From NCBI RefSeq assembly GCF_038002765.1, contig NZ_JBBODE010000001.1, forward strand, positions 434,001 through 498,000: a DNA stretch of 64,000 nucleotides. The letters run 5' to 3'. This document shows positions 34,581 through 42,589 of this stretch, one piece after another. The notes under the pieces are model-generated. The model was not told where the DNA came from. It saw only the letters and a list, made by a program, of their open reading frames with translations, and ran no database searches. The position numbers and the translations under genes were made by a program. Each line of letters begins with the position of its first letter. Within the stretch, counting starts at the first letter, position 1. Source of the DNA: Peribacillus sp. FSL H8-0477 (GTDB lineage: Bacteria; Bacillota; Bacilli; Bacillales; DSM-1321).

Positions 34581-35024
34581 TTAATAAACGCTATCACATG
34601 TTCCTCCAATTGGTTCATAAAAACAATGTTGCTTATATTGACCAGTTAAGGGCTGATTGTACCATGTGGGCGGGCATTCCCCAGAAGGATTAAAGTACCA
34701 AAGAGCGTATTTCCCTGGTTGTTCTCTCCAATAATCCAAAGCCTGTTTTGCTAATCTTTTTTCAGCCGATCTGGCTCTGTTATAAAATACATTTCCTTTT
34801 TGAACCGCTTCAAAGGAATAATTCCCACCTTGTACCTGATACACAACCTGTGGTATTGTCCTTACATTTTTAAAATCTAAACAATCTACAATTGCTCGAT
34901 TCACTATAACATTTCCAACATATAACATCCCTTGTTTTCCTTCACCTTCGGCTTCCGCTCTCATCATCCTTGCCATTAAATCAATATCTGAATCTCGGTA
35001 TTTTACTCTCGGCATTTTTTTCAC
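34581..35024 (-). CDS. cwlJ: Spore cortex lytic enzyme CwlJ-like cell wall hydrolase
   Basis: 147 residues, the size of CwlJ. It matches closely: 'DIDLMARMMRAEAEGEGKQGMLYVGNVIVNR', with the catalytic Glu in RAEAEGEG, and 'KYALWYFNPSGECPPTWYNQPLTGQYKQHCFYEP'. CwlJ degrades cortex peptidoglycan during germination, often triggered by calcium dipicolinate. No signal peptide, as expected for a protein made in the mother cell and fixed in the coat. gerQ, its usual partner, is not adjacent. Confidence 0.9.
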   Translation of the reverse strand: MKKMPRVKYRDSDIDLMARMMRAEAEGEGKQGMLYVGNVIVNRAIVDCLDFKNVRTIPQVVYQVQGGNYSFEAVQKGNVFYNRARSAEKRLAKQALDYWREQPGKYALWYFNPSGECPPTWYNQPLTGQYKQHCFYEPIGGTCDSVY

Positions 35025-35215
35025 CCCAAAATTATTGTATGAAAAAAACCTGCATTTATGTTAGTTGCATGAAAACTATGGAACTTTTAAACAGTACACA
35101 AGCGAAAACTAAGCATTGTAGATATGAGTTACCCTATGACCAATGAGATAAAAAGGCTTGGTAGCTATGTCCTCCTGATGGTCAAAATGGTTTTTCCCAA
35201 ATACGAACGAAAACA

Positions 35216-35252
35216 AAAAACGCACGTGTTCAATTGAACACATTGCGTTTTT
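35216..35252. terminator. Terminator-like hairpin before the DUF1232 gene end
   Basis: A-rich/T-rich arms with core GTGTTC-AATT-GAACAC and flanking CGCA/TGCG. On the minus strand it would end the gene at 35270. Confidence 0.8.
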
Positions 35253-35269
35253 CGTATTCTATCTATCTA

Positions 35270-35470
35270 CTACCCTTTTATAACGTTATCTCGATATTTC
35301 TTGCCAGCTAAATCGTTGTATAAACATTTACCTAGATATAACAGCACAGCTGCATCATCTACTTGTCCAAAACCAACTATAAAATCGGGGATGAAATCCG
35401 TCGGTAAAAGAACATATAACAAAGAGCCGAGCATAGCTATCTTTGTTTTTTTAGTTAATCGATTAAACAC
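35270..35470 (-). CDS. DUF1232 small membrane protein
   Basis: 66 residues from GTG 35470 (MFNRLTKKTKIAMLGSLLYVLLPTDFIPDFIVGFGQVDDAAVLL). 'LLPTDFIPDFIVGFGQVDD' is the DUF1232 signature. AAAGGAGG lies ten bases before the GTG; TTG at 35476 is an alternative. The longer frame toward 35749 has no support. Function unknown; the family is a small one- or two-helix membrane protein. Confidence 0.85.
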   Translation of the reverse strand: MFNRLTKKTKIAMLGSLLYVLLPTDFIPDFIVGFGQVDDAAVLLYLGKCLYNDLAGKKYRDNVIKG

Positions 35471-35604
35471 TAACAAGCCACCTCCTTTATGGTGAGCACT
35501 CCTTTCATTATAACGTACAATTATAGTGAAATCGAATCTTAGCGTAAATGGATGAACATATCCGATACCTACAAGAAGGTGAGAGCAGCTAACCTTCACA
35601 CTAA

Positions 35605-35630
35605 AAAAAGAACCCATTAGGGCTCTTTTA
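35605..35630 (-). terminator. Terminator of the SDR gene
   Basis: AAAGAACCC / GGGCTCTTT with one mismatch, and a T run on the minus strand, directly past the stop at 35637. Confidence 0.8.
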
Positions 35631-35636
35631 GCATCC

Positions 35637-36422
35637 TTAATATTTGTAAGATTGTCCGCCATCAATTGGAATGACTGCAGCATTGATAAAGCCTGCTTGT
35701 TCAGAGAGCAGGAAGGCAACCAAGTACGCGACTTCTTCCGGTTTTCCAAACCGCTTCATCGGATTAACGCTGACGAATTCTTTACCAGCTTCCTCCCAAT
35801 TGTCGCCTCCCATTTGTTTCAAGGAAGCTTCCACCATCGGTGTCATGATGGCCCCTGGTGCAATTGCCTTGATACTAATCCCATACTGCCCATATTCGAT
35901 TCCGGAGTTACGTGTCAGTCCGACAACACCGTGCTTGCTCGCCGCATAACCCGACTGGTTCCCCACGCCACGAATTCCGCCGACAGATGCAGTATTGACG
36001 ATCGTGCCGAGCTTTTGCTTTTTCATGACTTCCAGAACGTATTTCATTCCGAAGAAAACACCGTTCAAGTTGACGCCAACGACTCTCCGAAACTCATCAA
36101 TCCCATATTCATCTGTCAGATTCTGTTTACCCTCAATACCTGCGTTATTGAAAAAACTATCGATTCGGTCAAACTTATCCACCGTTTGATTGACGTATTT
36201 CTTCACGTCTTCTTCTTTTGAAACGTCCGCCGTAATTAAGAGGACTTCGGCATCTGGTACATCTTCCCGAATGATTTTCTCTGTTGCTTTCAAGCCCTCA
36301 CTACTTACATCCACCAGGACTAGCTTGGCGCCTTCTTTTGCCACCTGCAGAGCGGATGCCTGCCCTAATCCGGAACCTCCTCCTGTAATCAGTACGACTT
36401 TATCTTCAAAACGATTGTTCAT
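35637..36422 (-). CDS. Short-chain dehydrogenase/reductase (glucose 1-dehydrogenase-like)
   Basis: 261 residues. TGGGSGLGQA cofactor site, NNAG in 'FFNNAGIEG', catalytic Ser in 'VNTASVGGI' and YAASK, then 'PIDGGQSY' at the end. Acts with NAD(P) on a small alcohol or ketone; the exact substrate is not clear. GAGGAGG lies before the ATG. Single gene, divergent from the ars operon about 265 bp away. Confidence 0.9.
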   Translation of the reverse strand: MNNRFEDKVVLITGGGSGLGQASALQVAKEGAKLVLVDVSSEGLKATEKIIREDVPDAEVLLITADVSKEEDVKKYVNQTVDKFDRIDSFFNNAGIEGKQNLTDEYGIDEFRRVVGVNLNGVFFGMKYVLEVMKKQKLGTIVNTASVGGIRGVGNQSGYAASKHGVVGLTRNSGIEYGQYGISIKAIAPGAIMTPMVEASLKQMGGDNWEEAGKEFVSVNPMKRFGKPEEVAYLVAFLLSEQAGFINAAVIPIDGGQSYKY

Positions 36423-36652
36423 TCTTTATTCCTCCTCGTTTATAAGCAACACTCCGCTATTCTTCCCTATCTAGTTATTTAAATCCTTTCAATTCGTGTC
36501 GTTTTTTGTGGGAGAGCTTCCATAGTTTCACTGTGGAAATCGTTAAATGGAATCATTCTTTTCTATTCTGGATAAATGTATAGCATGTTCAGGCTCAATA
36601 AAAATATTGATTCAATTCAGTTGCATTTTGAATGGAATAGTCATAACATAAG

Positions 36653-36674
36653 TATATTCTTATATATAAATATA
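36653..36674. promoter_or_regulatory. AT-rich inverted repeat before arsR
   Basis: TATATT (36653-36658) and AATATA (36669-36674) form an imperfect dyad 14 bp before the arsR start. ArsR/SmtB proteins bind such dyads, but in AT-rich sequence this is only suggestive. Confidence 0.4.
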
Positions 36675-36687
36675 AAGAGGTGTTGAC

Positions 36688-36990
36688 ATGGATTTTCTTT
36701 TACTGGAGAAACAATTAAAAGCCGTTGCAGATGCAAATCGATTAACCCTGCTTTCTTGTTTAAAAAATGGCGAAGTATGTGTTTGTGATTTAGTCGATGT
36801 ACTTGGTTTATCGCAGCCTGCAGTTAGTCAGCAGTTAAAGAAACTTGAAGAATCCGGTATTATTACAGCTCGTAAGGTTGGGACATGGAAGCACTATCGT
36901 TTAGTAGAGGAGCAAACCCCTGTCATGCAGGCGATTCTTTCGCAGTTGGAGAACAAAAGTACCTGCCAGTGTACTACTGAATGTGAATAG
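36688..36990 (+). CDS. arsR: ArsR family arsenic-responsive repressor
   Basis: 100 residues. Winged helix with 'NGEVCVCDLVDVLGLSQPAVSQQLKKLEESGII'. The CVC pair in the ELCVCDL-like motif of the recognition region is the arsenite-binding site of ArsR. The C-terminus adds more thiols (CQCTTEC). AAAGAGG precedes the ATG. First gene of the ars unit, which it should repress until arsenite or antimonite binds. Confidence 0.9.
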   Translation: MDFLLLEKQLKAVADANRLTLLSCLKNGEVCVCDLVDVLGLSQPAVSQQLKKLEESGIITARKVGTWKHYRLVEEQTPVMQAILSQLENKSTCQCTTECE

Positions 36991-37067
36991 ATTCTTGTAT
37001 GATCGTAAGGGCTGTTTTTACACTGGCGACAGAAATATAATAAAGCGATTCGTTTATAAGGAGATTA

Positions 37068-37487
37068 ATGATGACAAATACAATTTATTTTTTATGCACT
37101 GGTAACTCATGCCGAAGCCAAATGGCTGAAGGATGGGCGAAAAAGCTCTTGCCTGAGAATTGGAACGTCAAGAGTGCTGGACTTGAGGCTCATGGATTAA
37201 ATCCGAATGCTGTAAAAGCAATGCATGAAGTAAACATTGATATCACATCGCATACATCGAATATCATTGACTCAAACATTTTAAATACGGCTACACTTGT
37301 TGTCACACTCTGTGGACATGCCGATGACCATTGTCCACTAACCCCTCCACACGTGAAGCGCGAGCATTGGGGATTTGATGACCCAGCCAAAGCATCCGGA
37401 ACAGAAGAAGAAAAATGGGAAGTATTCCAAAACGTACGAGATGCAATTGGTGCTCGCATTGAACAATTTGCAAAGGAGCTAGGTTAA
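37068..37487 (+). CDS. arsC: Thioredoxin-dependent arsenate reductase
   Basis: 139 residues with very close likeness to B. subtilis ArsC. Catalytic thiols Cys10 (CTGNSCR P-loop), Cys82 and Cys89 (LCGHADDHC) are all present at the expected positions. The enzyme reduces arsenate to arsenite using thioredoxin. The next ATG at 37071 is also possible, but numbering matches the first. Overlaps the next gene by one base (TAATG). Arsenite normally leaves through ArsB or Acr3, neither of which is present here. Confidence 0.95.
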   Translation: MMTNTIYFLCTGNSCRSQMAEGWAKKLLPENWNVKSAGLEAHGLNPNAVKAMHEVNIDITSHTSNIIDSNILNTATLVVTLCGHADDHCPLTPPHVKREHWGFDDPAKASGTEEEKWEVFQNVRDAIGARIEQFAKELG

Positions 37488-37768
37488 TGGATGTTTCATT
37501 GGATGGAAAGAACTATTTAACACTAGTCATCGAAGCGTCCGAAGCTAAGACCCTTCGATTCTATGGAATTTCCGGTTGTTGTGGAGTGAATTTCGGCGTT
37601 GGATTAGATGAAGCACACGAAAGCGATGAAATTATAACCATCGATGGACTAACAGTCGCTATTGATCCCCAGGTTAAATCTCAGCTCGCTGGAGTAACCA
37701 TTCATGCCGAAGAAGAAAATGGCGAAATCGGATTAGTATTACTAGGCTATCAACAGAAAAGCTGCTAA
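37487..37768 (+). CDS. HesB/IscA-like small protein in ars operon
   Basis: 93 residues. 'KTLRFYGISGCCGVNFGVGLDEA' resembles the A-type Fe-S carrier fold (HesB/IscA), with a CC pair in place of a single Cys and a C-terminal Cys. The start overlaps the arsC stop by one base, so translation is coupled. A role in binding As(III) or repairing Fe-S clusters hit by arsenic is inference from context. Confidence 0.8.
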   Translation: MDVSLDGKNYLTLVIEASEAKTLRFYGISGCCGVNFGVGLDEAHESDEIITIDGLTVAIDPQVKSQLAGVTIHAEEENGEIGLVLLGYQQKSC

Positions 37769-37824
37769 ATAAAAAAATTTCTCGAAAATATATAAGTAAA
37801 TCCTTATTTATGGAGGCACATGTT

Positions 37825-39147
37825 ATGAAAACATTTAAAATTTTAAATCAAGAGACTTGTTGTGATTCTTCAACGAATTGTTGTACTCCGGAATCTTCAC
37901 TGCCGGTAGCTATTATTGGAGCAGGACCTATTGGGTTAGCTGCCGCTGCACATCTTGCCGTACGAAAACAACCTTTTATCCTATTCGAAGCATGTGAAGA
38001 AGTCGGTGGAAATATTCGTACATGGGGACATGTCACATTATTTTCTCCTTGGCAATATAACATTGATTCGTCCGCGAAAGCCTTGCTGCAACAAGCAGGC
38101 TGGAAAGAACCAAACGGAGAGCTTATTCCAACAGGACAAGAATTAATCGATACTTATTTACAACCATTAGCCGATCTCGAACAATTGAAACCATATATTC
38201 ATCTTAATCATCAAGTTAAAGCAATTACGCGAAAATACAATGATAAAATGAAGTCAAAAGATCGTAACGAGCAATCATTTATCCTTTATCTAGAGGATAA
38301 CGGAGAAATGAAAACAGTTGAAGCTCGTGCAGTCTTAGATGCAACTGGTACTTGGGGAAATCCAAATCCTGCACAAGGAAATGGTGTATGGCTTTCATCT
38401 GAAAAAGCCTTATCCAAAAACATTGATTATCATATTCCAAATGTGACTGCAGCCCCTTCACAATATGCAAATAAAAAAATCGCCGTTATCGGAAGCGGGC
38501 ATTCAGCCATTCATTCATTACTAAATTTAGTTGAATTGAAAGAAAAGTTCCCAGCTACAGACATTACATGGATTTTACGAAAAGAACGTGTAGAAATGGC
38601 GTATGGCGGTGAACAAAATGATGAGCTGGCTGCACGTGGAGCACTCGGTTCACGTATTCATCAGCTTGTGGATGAAGAGGACATTCACGTTGTCACTGCA
38701 TTCTTTACTTCCTCTGTAGATGGAAAAGATAAACTTTCAATTATTGGTACTCAGCAAGGTCAAAAACAAGTTTTAGACGGTTTTGATCGCTTAATCGTTA
38801 ATACAGGCAGCCGCCCTGATTATACGATAAACGGAGAGCTTCGTTTAACTATTGATCCAACCACAGAAAGTGTGGCAGCACTAGCTCCACTCATTGATCC
38901 AAATGAACATAGCTGCGGGACAGTTGATGCGCACGGAGAAGCAGTTTTACGTCAACCAGAAAAAGGATTTTATATTGTAGGTGCAAAAAGTTACGGTCGT
39001 GCTCCAACGTTCTTAATGGCTACTGGCTATGAACAAGTTCGCTCGATTACTGCCTTTTTAGCCGGAGATGAAGAAAGTGCTAATCGGGTTGAATTAAGCC
39101 TGCCGGAGACCGGTGTATGTAATAGCACCTCAGGCGGCTGCTGTTAA
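37825..39147 (+). CDS. FAD-dependent flavoprotein with Cys-rich ends, ars-associated (ArsO/CzcO-like)
   Basis: About 440 residues. FAD-binding 'VAIIGAGPIGLAAAAHL' near residue 30 and NAD(P)-binding 'KKIAVIGSGHSAIHSLLNL' at about 220, as in the CzcO/ArsO flavin monooxygenase-like group. The N-terminus (ETCCDSSTNCC) and the C-terminus (GVCNSTSGGCC) carry vicinal thiols, which fits As(III) binding. ATG 37825 follows TGGAGG; the upstream ATG at 37810 is part of that site. Substrate unknown; oxidation of arsenite or an organoarsenical is inference. No terminator lies immediately after. Confidence 0.85.
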   Translation: MKTFKILNQETCCDSSTNCCTPESSLPVAIIGAGPIGLAAAAHLAVRKQPFILFEACEEVGGNIRTWGHVTLFSPWQYNIDSSAKALLQQAGWKEPNGELIPTGQELIDTYLQPLADLEQLKPYIHLNHQVKAITRKYNDKMKSKDRNEQSFILYLEDNGEMKTVEARAVLDATGTWGNPNPAQGNGVWLSSEKALSKNIDYHIPNVTAAPSQYANKKIAVIGSGHSAIHSLLNLVELKEKFPATDITWILRKERVEMAYGGEQNDELAARGALGSRIHQLVDEEDIHVVTAFFTSSVDGKDKLSIIGTQQGQKQVLDGFDRLIVNTGSRPDYTINGELRLTIDPTTESVAALAPLIDPNEHSCGTVDAHGEAVLRQPEKGFYIVGAKSYGRAPTFLMATGYEQVRSITAFLAGDEESANRVELSLPETGVCNSTSGGCC

Positions 39148-39263
39148 CTTAATTGAAAGGAAATCGAAGGATAAAAACCCTGAGACTGCTGGATGAATGA
39201 TCTAGGATAATGATGACTATTTTACTCTCAAATGGTATAATCAGCTTAGCAGTGTGCAGCGAC

Positions 39264-39299
39264 AAAGTGAGGCCATCTGAAATGGGTCTCACTTTTTTT
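39264..39299 (+). terminator. Terminator downstream of the ars operon
   Basis: AAAGTGAG-GCC / GGGTCTCACTTT with one G-U pair and a run of T. About 115 bp after the flavoprotein stop. Confidence 0.8.
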
Positions 39300-39354
39300 C
39301 GTGCTGATTACGAACGTCTGCCATCTGAAATATTAATTTATGGAGATGACAAAC

Positions 39355-39846
39355 ATGCACAAAGAAGCTAGGCTTCCGCAAAATGCAAAAGAAGGCATCC
39401 TATTTTTATTCATTATTTCAATCATTTCAGTAAACACCATCGCGCCCATTATTGTAGGATTAGAACGAGGATTTAGTAAGGATGTCTATTTTGATACCTT
39501 AAAGATTATTCCCTTTATGTGGATTATTGTTGTTGTATTAGTAAGGATGGTTTCAGGACCAATTGTTGGGAGACTCCTGCCGAAATTCGTCGGAAAAACG
39601 GATGGATTTAATGCTAGAATTTTATTAAATACACTCATGAATGTTACCGTATTATCAATCTGTCTATCGATAATAGGTACATGGGTAGGTTCAGGTGAAG
39701 TAAGCTTAGAGCCATTTACAAACTACTTTCATATTTGGCCTAGAAATTTTGGCATAGCATTTTGGATTGAACTTTTAATCGCACAACCCATAGCACGATT
39801 TGTCATGAAAAAGATGCATGCAAAACAAGCACTGCAAAACGCATAA
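39355..39846 (+). CDS. DUF2798 membrane protein
   Basis: 163 residues from ATG 39355, which follows GGAGATGA; the earlier ATG at 39340 overlaps that site. About four membrane helices. 'NFGIAFWIELLIAQPIARFVMKKMH' is the DUF2798 signature. Unknown function. Single gene with a terminator. Confidence 0.8.
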   Translation: MHKEARLPQNAKEGILFLFIISIISVNTIAPIIVGLERGFSKDVYFDTLKIIPFMWIIVVVLVRMVSGPIVGRLLPKFVGKTDGFNARILLNTLMNVTVLSICLSIIGTWVGSGEVSLEPFTNYFHIWPRNFGIAFWIELLIAQPIARFVMKKMHAKQALQNA

Positions 39847-39862
39847 CAACTTCCTATAACGT

Positions 39863-39906
39863 AAAAAAGAACTCATTTTGATTTTATTCAAAAGGAGTTC
39901 TTTTTA
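39863..39906. terminator. Bidirectional terminator
   Basis: Long A/T-flanked hairpin (AAAAAGAACTC / GAGTTCTTTTT) between convergent genes; arms extend further through TTTTG/CAAAA. Confidence 0.85.
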
Positions 39907-39934
39907 TTTTCCGCAAAATATTGTGCAGCTTTGG

Positions 39935-40756
39935 TTATAACTTATTAGCAAATTGATTTAGTTTTTTTGCCAGTTCTTGAATTTCCTCAATAAAGGTAGA
40001 TGTTTGGGAAATAGAAACAGCTTGCTCTTGTCCGATATTAGCGATTTTTTGTATAGATGTCCCCATTAAATGGGTGACTTCCTTGATATCATTCATTGTT
40101 TCATTAATTGTCTGCGTCGAAGCTACCGTCTCCCTTGAAAACTTGCGAATTTCGTTAGCTACCACTTCAAATCCTCTGCCCTTTTCTCCAGCGCGAGCCG
40201 CCTCAATTGCTGCATTTAAACCGAGTAAATTTGTATGATCAGCAACACGTTTTATGATTGAAAGCACTTCAGTAGATTTCTCTACATCCTCACCAGCATT
40301 GTGTGATTGAAGTAAGAGTTGCTGCGAAAACTCGGCTAATGAATTTGATCCATCCCTAACACTATGTATTTGTTCATTGGCTTGTATGAGTGAATCAGAG
40401 ATTTGGTCGGCAATTTTTCTTAACTCTGTTTGTCTCAGTAACTGAACAGCAATTCCACCGATTACTTCACCACTATTATTATGTAAAGGCACAGCCGTTC
40501 CAGTGAACTCAAAACCATAAAAATCTGCCGGCACATTTTCCTTCAAAGCTTTATTCTCCCGTAAAGCTAAAGAAAGTGGCTCATCTGGGTTTAACGGTTG
40601 ATTAACACGAATGTTTAAATTGATTGTTTCACCGGGAAAAATGGCAATAAATTTTTCTAAATCACAAATCGCGATGGACAAGTCAGCTGGTACGGCTTTT
40701 TTTATCATAGGAACCATGGAAATCAGACTATCTAAAGATTCAATATTATTATACAT
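39935..40756 (-). CDS. Soluble chemoreceptor-like protein (YfmS-like)
   Basis: 273 residues, no membrane helix. N-terminal ~120 residues form a PAS-like/CACHE-like sensor ('[18 protein letters not shown]', '[25 protein letters not shown]') followed by a signalling hairpin '[36 protein letters not shown]'. Layout and length are as in B. subtilis YfmS. It probably reports an internal metabolite or redox signal to the chemotaxis array. AAGGGAGAG precedes the ATG. Confidence 0.9.
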   Translation of the reverse strand: MYNNIESLDSLISMVPMIKKAVPADLSIAICDLEKFIAIFPGETINLNIRVNQPLNPDEPLSLALRENKALKENVPADFYGFEFTGTAVPLHNNSGEVIGGIAVQLLRQTELRKIADQISDSLIQANEQIHSVRDGSNSLAEFSQQLLLQSHNAGEDVEKSTEVLSIIKRVADHTNLLGLNAAIEAARAGEKGRGFEVVANEIRKFSRETVASTQTINETMNDIKEVTHLMGTSIQKIANIGQEQAVSISQTSTFIEEIQELAKKLNQFANKL

Positions 40757-41015
40757 TCAAAGTAACTCTCCCTTTTGATGATGATGTCTACTGATGGAAT
40801 TTACTTCTAAGAGTTCTCCTAATTCCTGATTTAAGGAGTTCAAATCCATACGGACGTTTGTACTCCCCTTCTGTAATTCTCAAACACATTCTTTAAGTTA
40901 ATCATTCTCATTTTTAAATGCTGCATCGCTAGTTAAAAAGACTATCCACATCTTTATATCGACCTATTTCTTACATTTTTAATAAAAAGTGTACAATTAA
41001 TTTTAGGAATTAAAA

Positions 41016-41039
41016 AACGCTTGGATTTCTCCAAGCGTT
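41016..41039 (-). terminator. Terminator of the small gene at 41055
   Basis: Perfect 10-bp arms (AACGCTTGGA / TCCAAGCGTT) around TTTC with flanking A run giving T on the minus strand. Confidence 0.85.
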
Positions 41040-41054
41040 AGTACTCTCTATTAA

Positions 41055-41273
41055 TTAAAAGGTTGGTGATTTTTCAGGTACCTCTTTATCAGTTACCACT
41101 GAGTCAGTAGACGTTGATTTAGTCATATTTTGAAACGTATTTTTTACTTTTTCAACAGTTTGTGGATCTACATATGATTTTATTTGATTGATTGTTTTTT
41201 CGCGAGTTTCTTTGTTACGCATGAAGTAAGCCGCCGCGCCTAATGCCGCAACACCGAGTAATTTATTTGCCAT
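41055..41273 (-). CDS. Small hydrophobic-start protein, paralogue of the gene at 8416
   Basis: 72 residues. Shares its first ~50 residues with the protein at 8416-8601 (LGAAAYFMRNKETREKT, KSYVDPQTVEKVKNTFQNMTK) and adds a Ser/Thr/Pro-rich tail. AAGGAGG lies upstream. Family and function not recognised. Two diverged copies 33 kb apart suggest a useful, non-essential small protein. Confidence 0.75.
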   Translation of the reverse strand: MANKLLGVAALGAAAYFMRNKETREKTINQIKSYVDPQTVEKVKNTFQNMTKSTSTDSVVTDKEVPEKSPTF

Positions 41274-41340
41274 TATCTATTACCTCCTTGAAATGTCTAT
41301 AGTTATATACTTCCCTCTGTACCAATGGATAAACGCTTTC

Positions 41341-41781
41341 TCACTTTTTAATCTGGACGGTCGGACAACGCCTCTTTAATTCAGTTATAAAAGCCTCACT
41401 ATCTTTAGGTGAGATCTTCACACTGCCAAGAGCTGCCGAGGTATAAAAAAGTTCCATCCCTTCTTTAGAAGATAACAGTCGATAACCTGTAAAAATTTCT
41501 TTTACTGGAGATATTCTTGTTATTTTGTCATAGGGAATTCGACTTTTAAAGGGTCCGCCTTTAACCAATAAATGATCCGGGTAGAAAACGTATTTAATAG
41601 TGAACGGAATCCATAAAATAAACCCAACGGATAAAACACATAAAGAGAGAACAATTAGAATATCAGTCTTGGTTCTTTCATTATCTACACTAAGAGGAAT
41701 GATGAATACAGCAAGTATCACTAAACAAGCAATGGATATAGTCGCGATAAAGTACTTGTCTATTTTCGAACGAAACTCCAA
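41341..41781 (-). CDS. PH-domain membrane protein (YyaB-like)
   Basis: 146 residues. Two membrane helices at about 10-30 and 42-62, then a bacterial PH-like domain ('YVFYPDHLLVKGGPFKSRIPYDKITRISPVKE', ending 'ITELKRRCP'). The fold is that of YyaB-type PH proteins; function unknown. GGAGGCGGGAG precedes the ATG. Confidence 0.8.
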   Translation of the reverse strand: MEFRSKIDKYFIATISIACLVILAVFIIPLSVDNERTKTDILIVLSLCVLSVGFILWIPFTIKYVFYPDHLLVKGGPFKSRIPYDKITRISPVKEIFTGYRLLSSKEGMELFYTSAALGSVKISPKDSEAFITELKRRCPTVQIKK

Positions 41782-41888
41782 ACTCCCGCCTCCTTACTAC
41801 ACAAATGTATGCTCCATTTATTATAAAACATAAAAATGTAAATATCTGTACAATTATTCCATTCTCAGTTAGTATATTATTAAATAAA

Positions 41889-41910
41889 TGATTGATTGAT
41901 TAATCATTGA
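41889..41910. promoter_or_regulatory. Operator upstream of the tetR gene
   Basis: TGATTGATTAATCATTGA at 41893-41910 contains the TGATTAATCA core also seen before the MFS gene (42554-42571). It lies about 15 bp before the tetR start, fitting autorepression. Confidence 0.7.
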
Positions 41911-41924
41911 TAAGGAGATATATG

Positions 41925-42527
41925 ATGGGGCTTTCTGATGAACAATTGTTGAATATGAAACTAAAACGTAACAGTATTTTAGAAACTGCGATTATTCTTT
42001 TTTCTGAAAAAGGTTATGAAGGAACCACTGTTCAAAACATTGCAAAAGCTGCTGGTGTTAGTTTTGGCAGCGTCTTTACCTACTTTGACAACAAGGAGCA
42101 TCTTTTCCATTCTGCGGTTATTGAACCCTTACATACCTACTCACAACAGCTTCTTAATTTTAATCCTGATGCAGAAGATTTCATGAACGAACTTAAAAAT
42201 ATGATTATTCATCATATTGATGTGTTTTCAGGACTCAGTAATTATCTAAATTTAGTTGTCTTTGTCATTGCTCAAAACAAACATCATAAAAGTACTTTTG
42301 AAGAGCTTGATGATTTTCATGCAAAACTTAAGGATAAACTGATTGTCCTTGTGAAAAAAGGTCAAACACTAGGGCTGCTAAAAATCCAAGATCCTGCCTA
42401 TACAGCTATTTCCTACACTAGTTTATTAATGGGACTGCGCTTAAATCTAATAGATGATCCCCAAAGTACTCTATGGGAGGACTTCGTACCTTTTGCGATC
42501 CAGCTCTTCGGACCTGAGCGACAGTAA
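41925..42527 (+). CDS. TetR/AcrR family repressor
   Basis: 200 residues from ATG 41925 (MGLSDEQLLNMKLKRNSILET), AAGGAG seven bases upstream; ATG 41922 is also possible. Helix-turn-helix 'TTVQNIAKAAGVSFGSVFTYFDNKEHLF' is standard. The C-terminal ligand domain is specific. It is followed by an MFS pump whose promoter carries the same palindrome, so it should control both genes. Confidence 0.9.
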   Translation: MGLSDEQLLNMKLKRNSILETAIILFSEKGYEGTTVQNIAKAAGVSFGSVFTYFDNKEHLFHSAVIEPLHTYSQQLLNFNPDAEDFMNELKNMIIHHIDVFSGLSNYLNLVVFVIAQNKHHKSTFEELDDFHAKLKDKLIVLVKKGQTLGLLKIQDPAYTAISYTSLLMGLRLNLIDDPQSTLWEDFVPFAIQLFGPERQ

Positions 42528-42553
42528 GGTTCGAGTTTTTTTTAACCCATGAG

Positions 42554-42571
42554 TGATTGATTAATCAATCA
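42554..42571. promoter_or_regulatory. Perfect 18-bp palindromic operator before the MFS gene
   Basis: TGATTGATTAATCAATCA reads the same on both strands. It lies just upstream of the MFS gene and shares its core with the site before tetR. Confidence 0.75.
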
Positions 42572-42589
42572 TAAACCAAGGAGGAATTT

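Noticed and set aside
35637-36474. Several + strand frames, up to 189 codons, across the SDR gene
   Set aside because: All are antisense shadows of a clear SDR coding sequence.
37190-37459. Minus-strand frame inside arsC
   Set aside because: Antisense shadow of arsC.
36500-39200. CRISPR, toxin-antitoxin or phage defence island around the ars operon
   Set aside because: No repeats with spacers, no nuclease or toxin families, and base composition is like the flanks.
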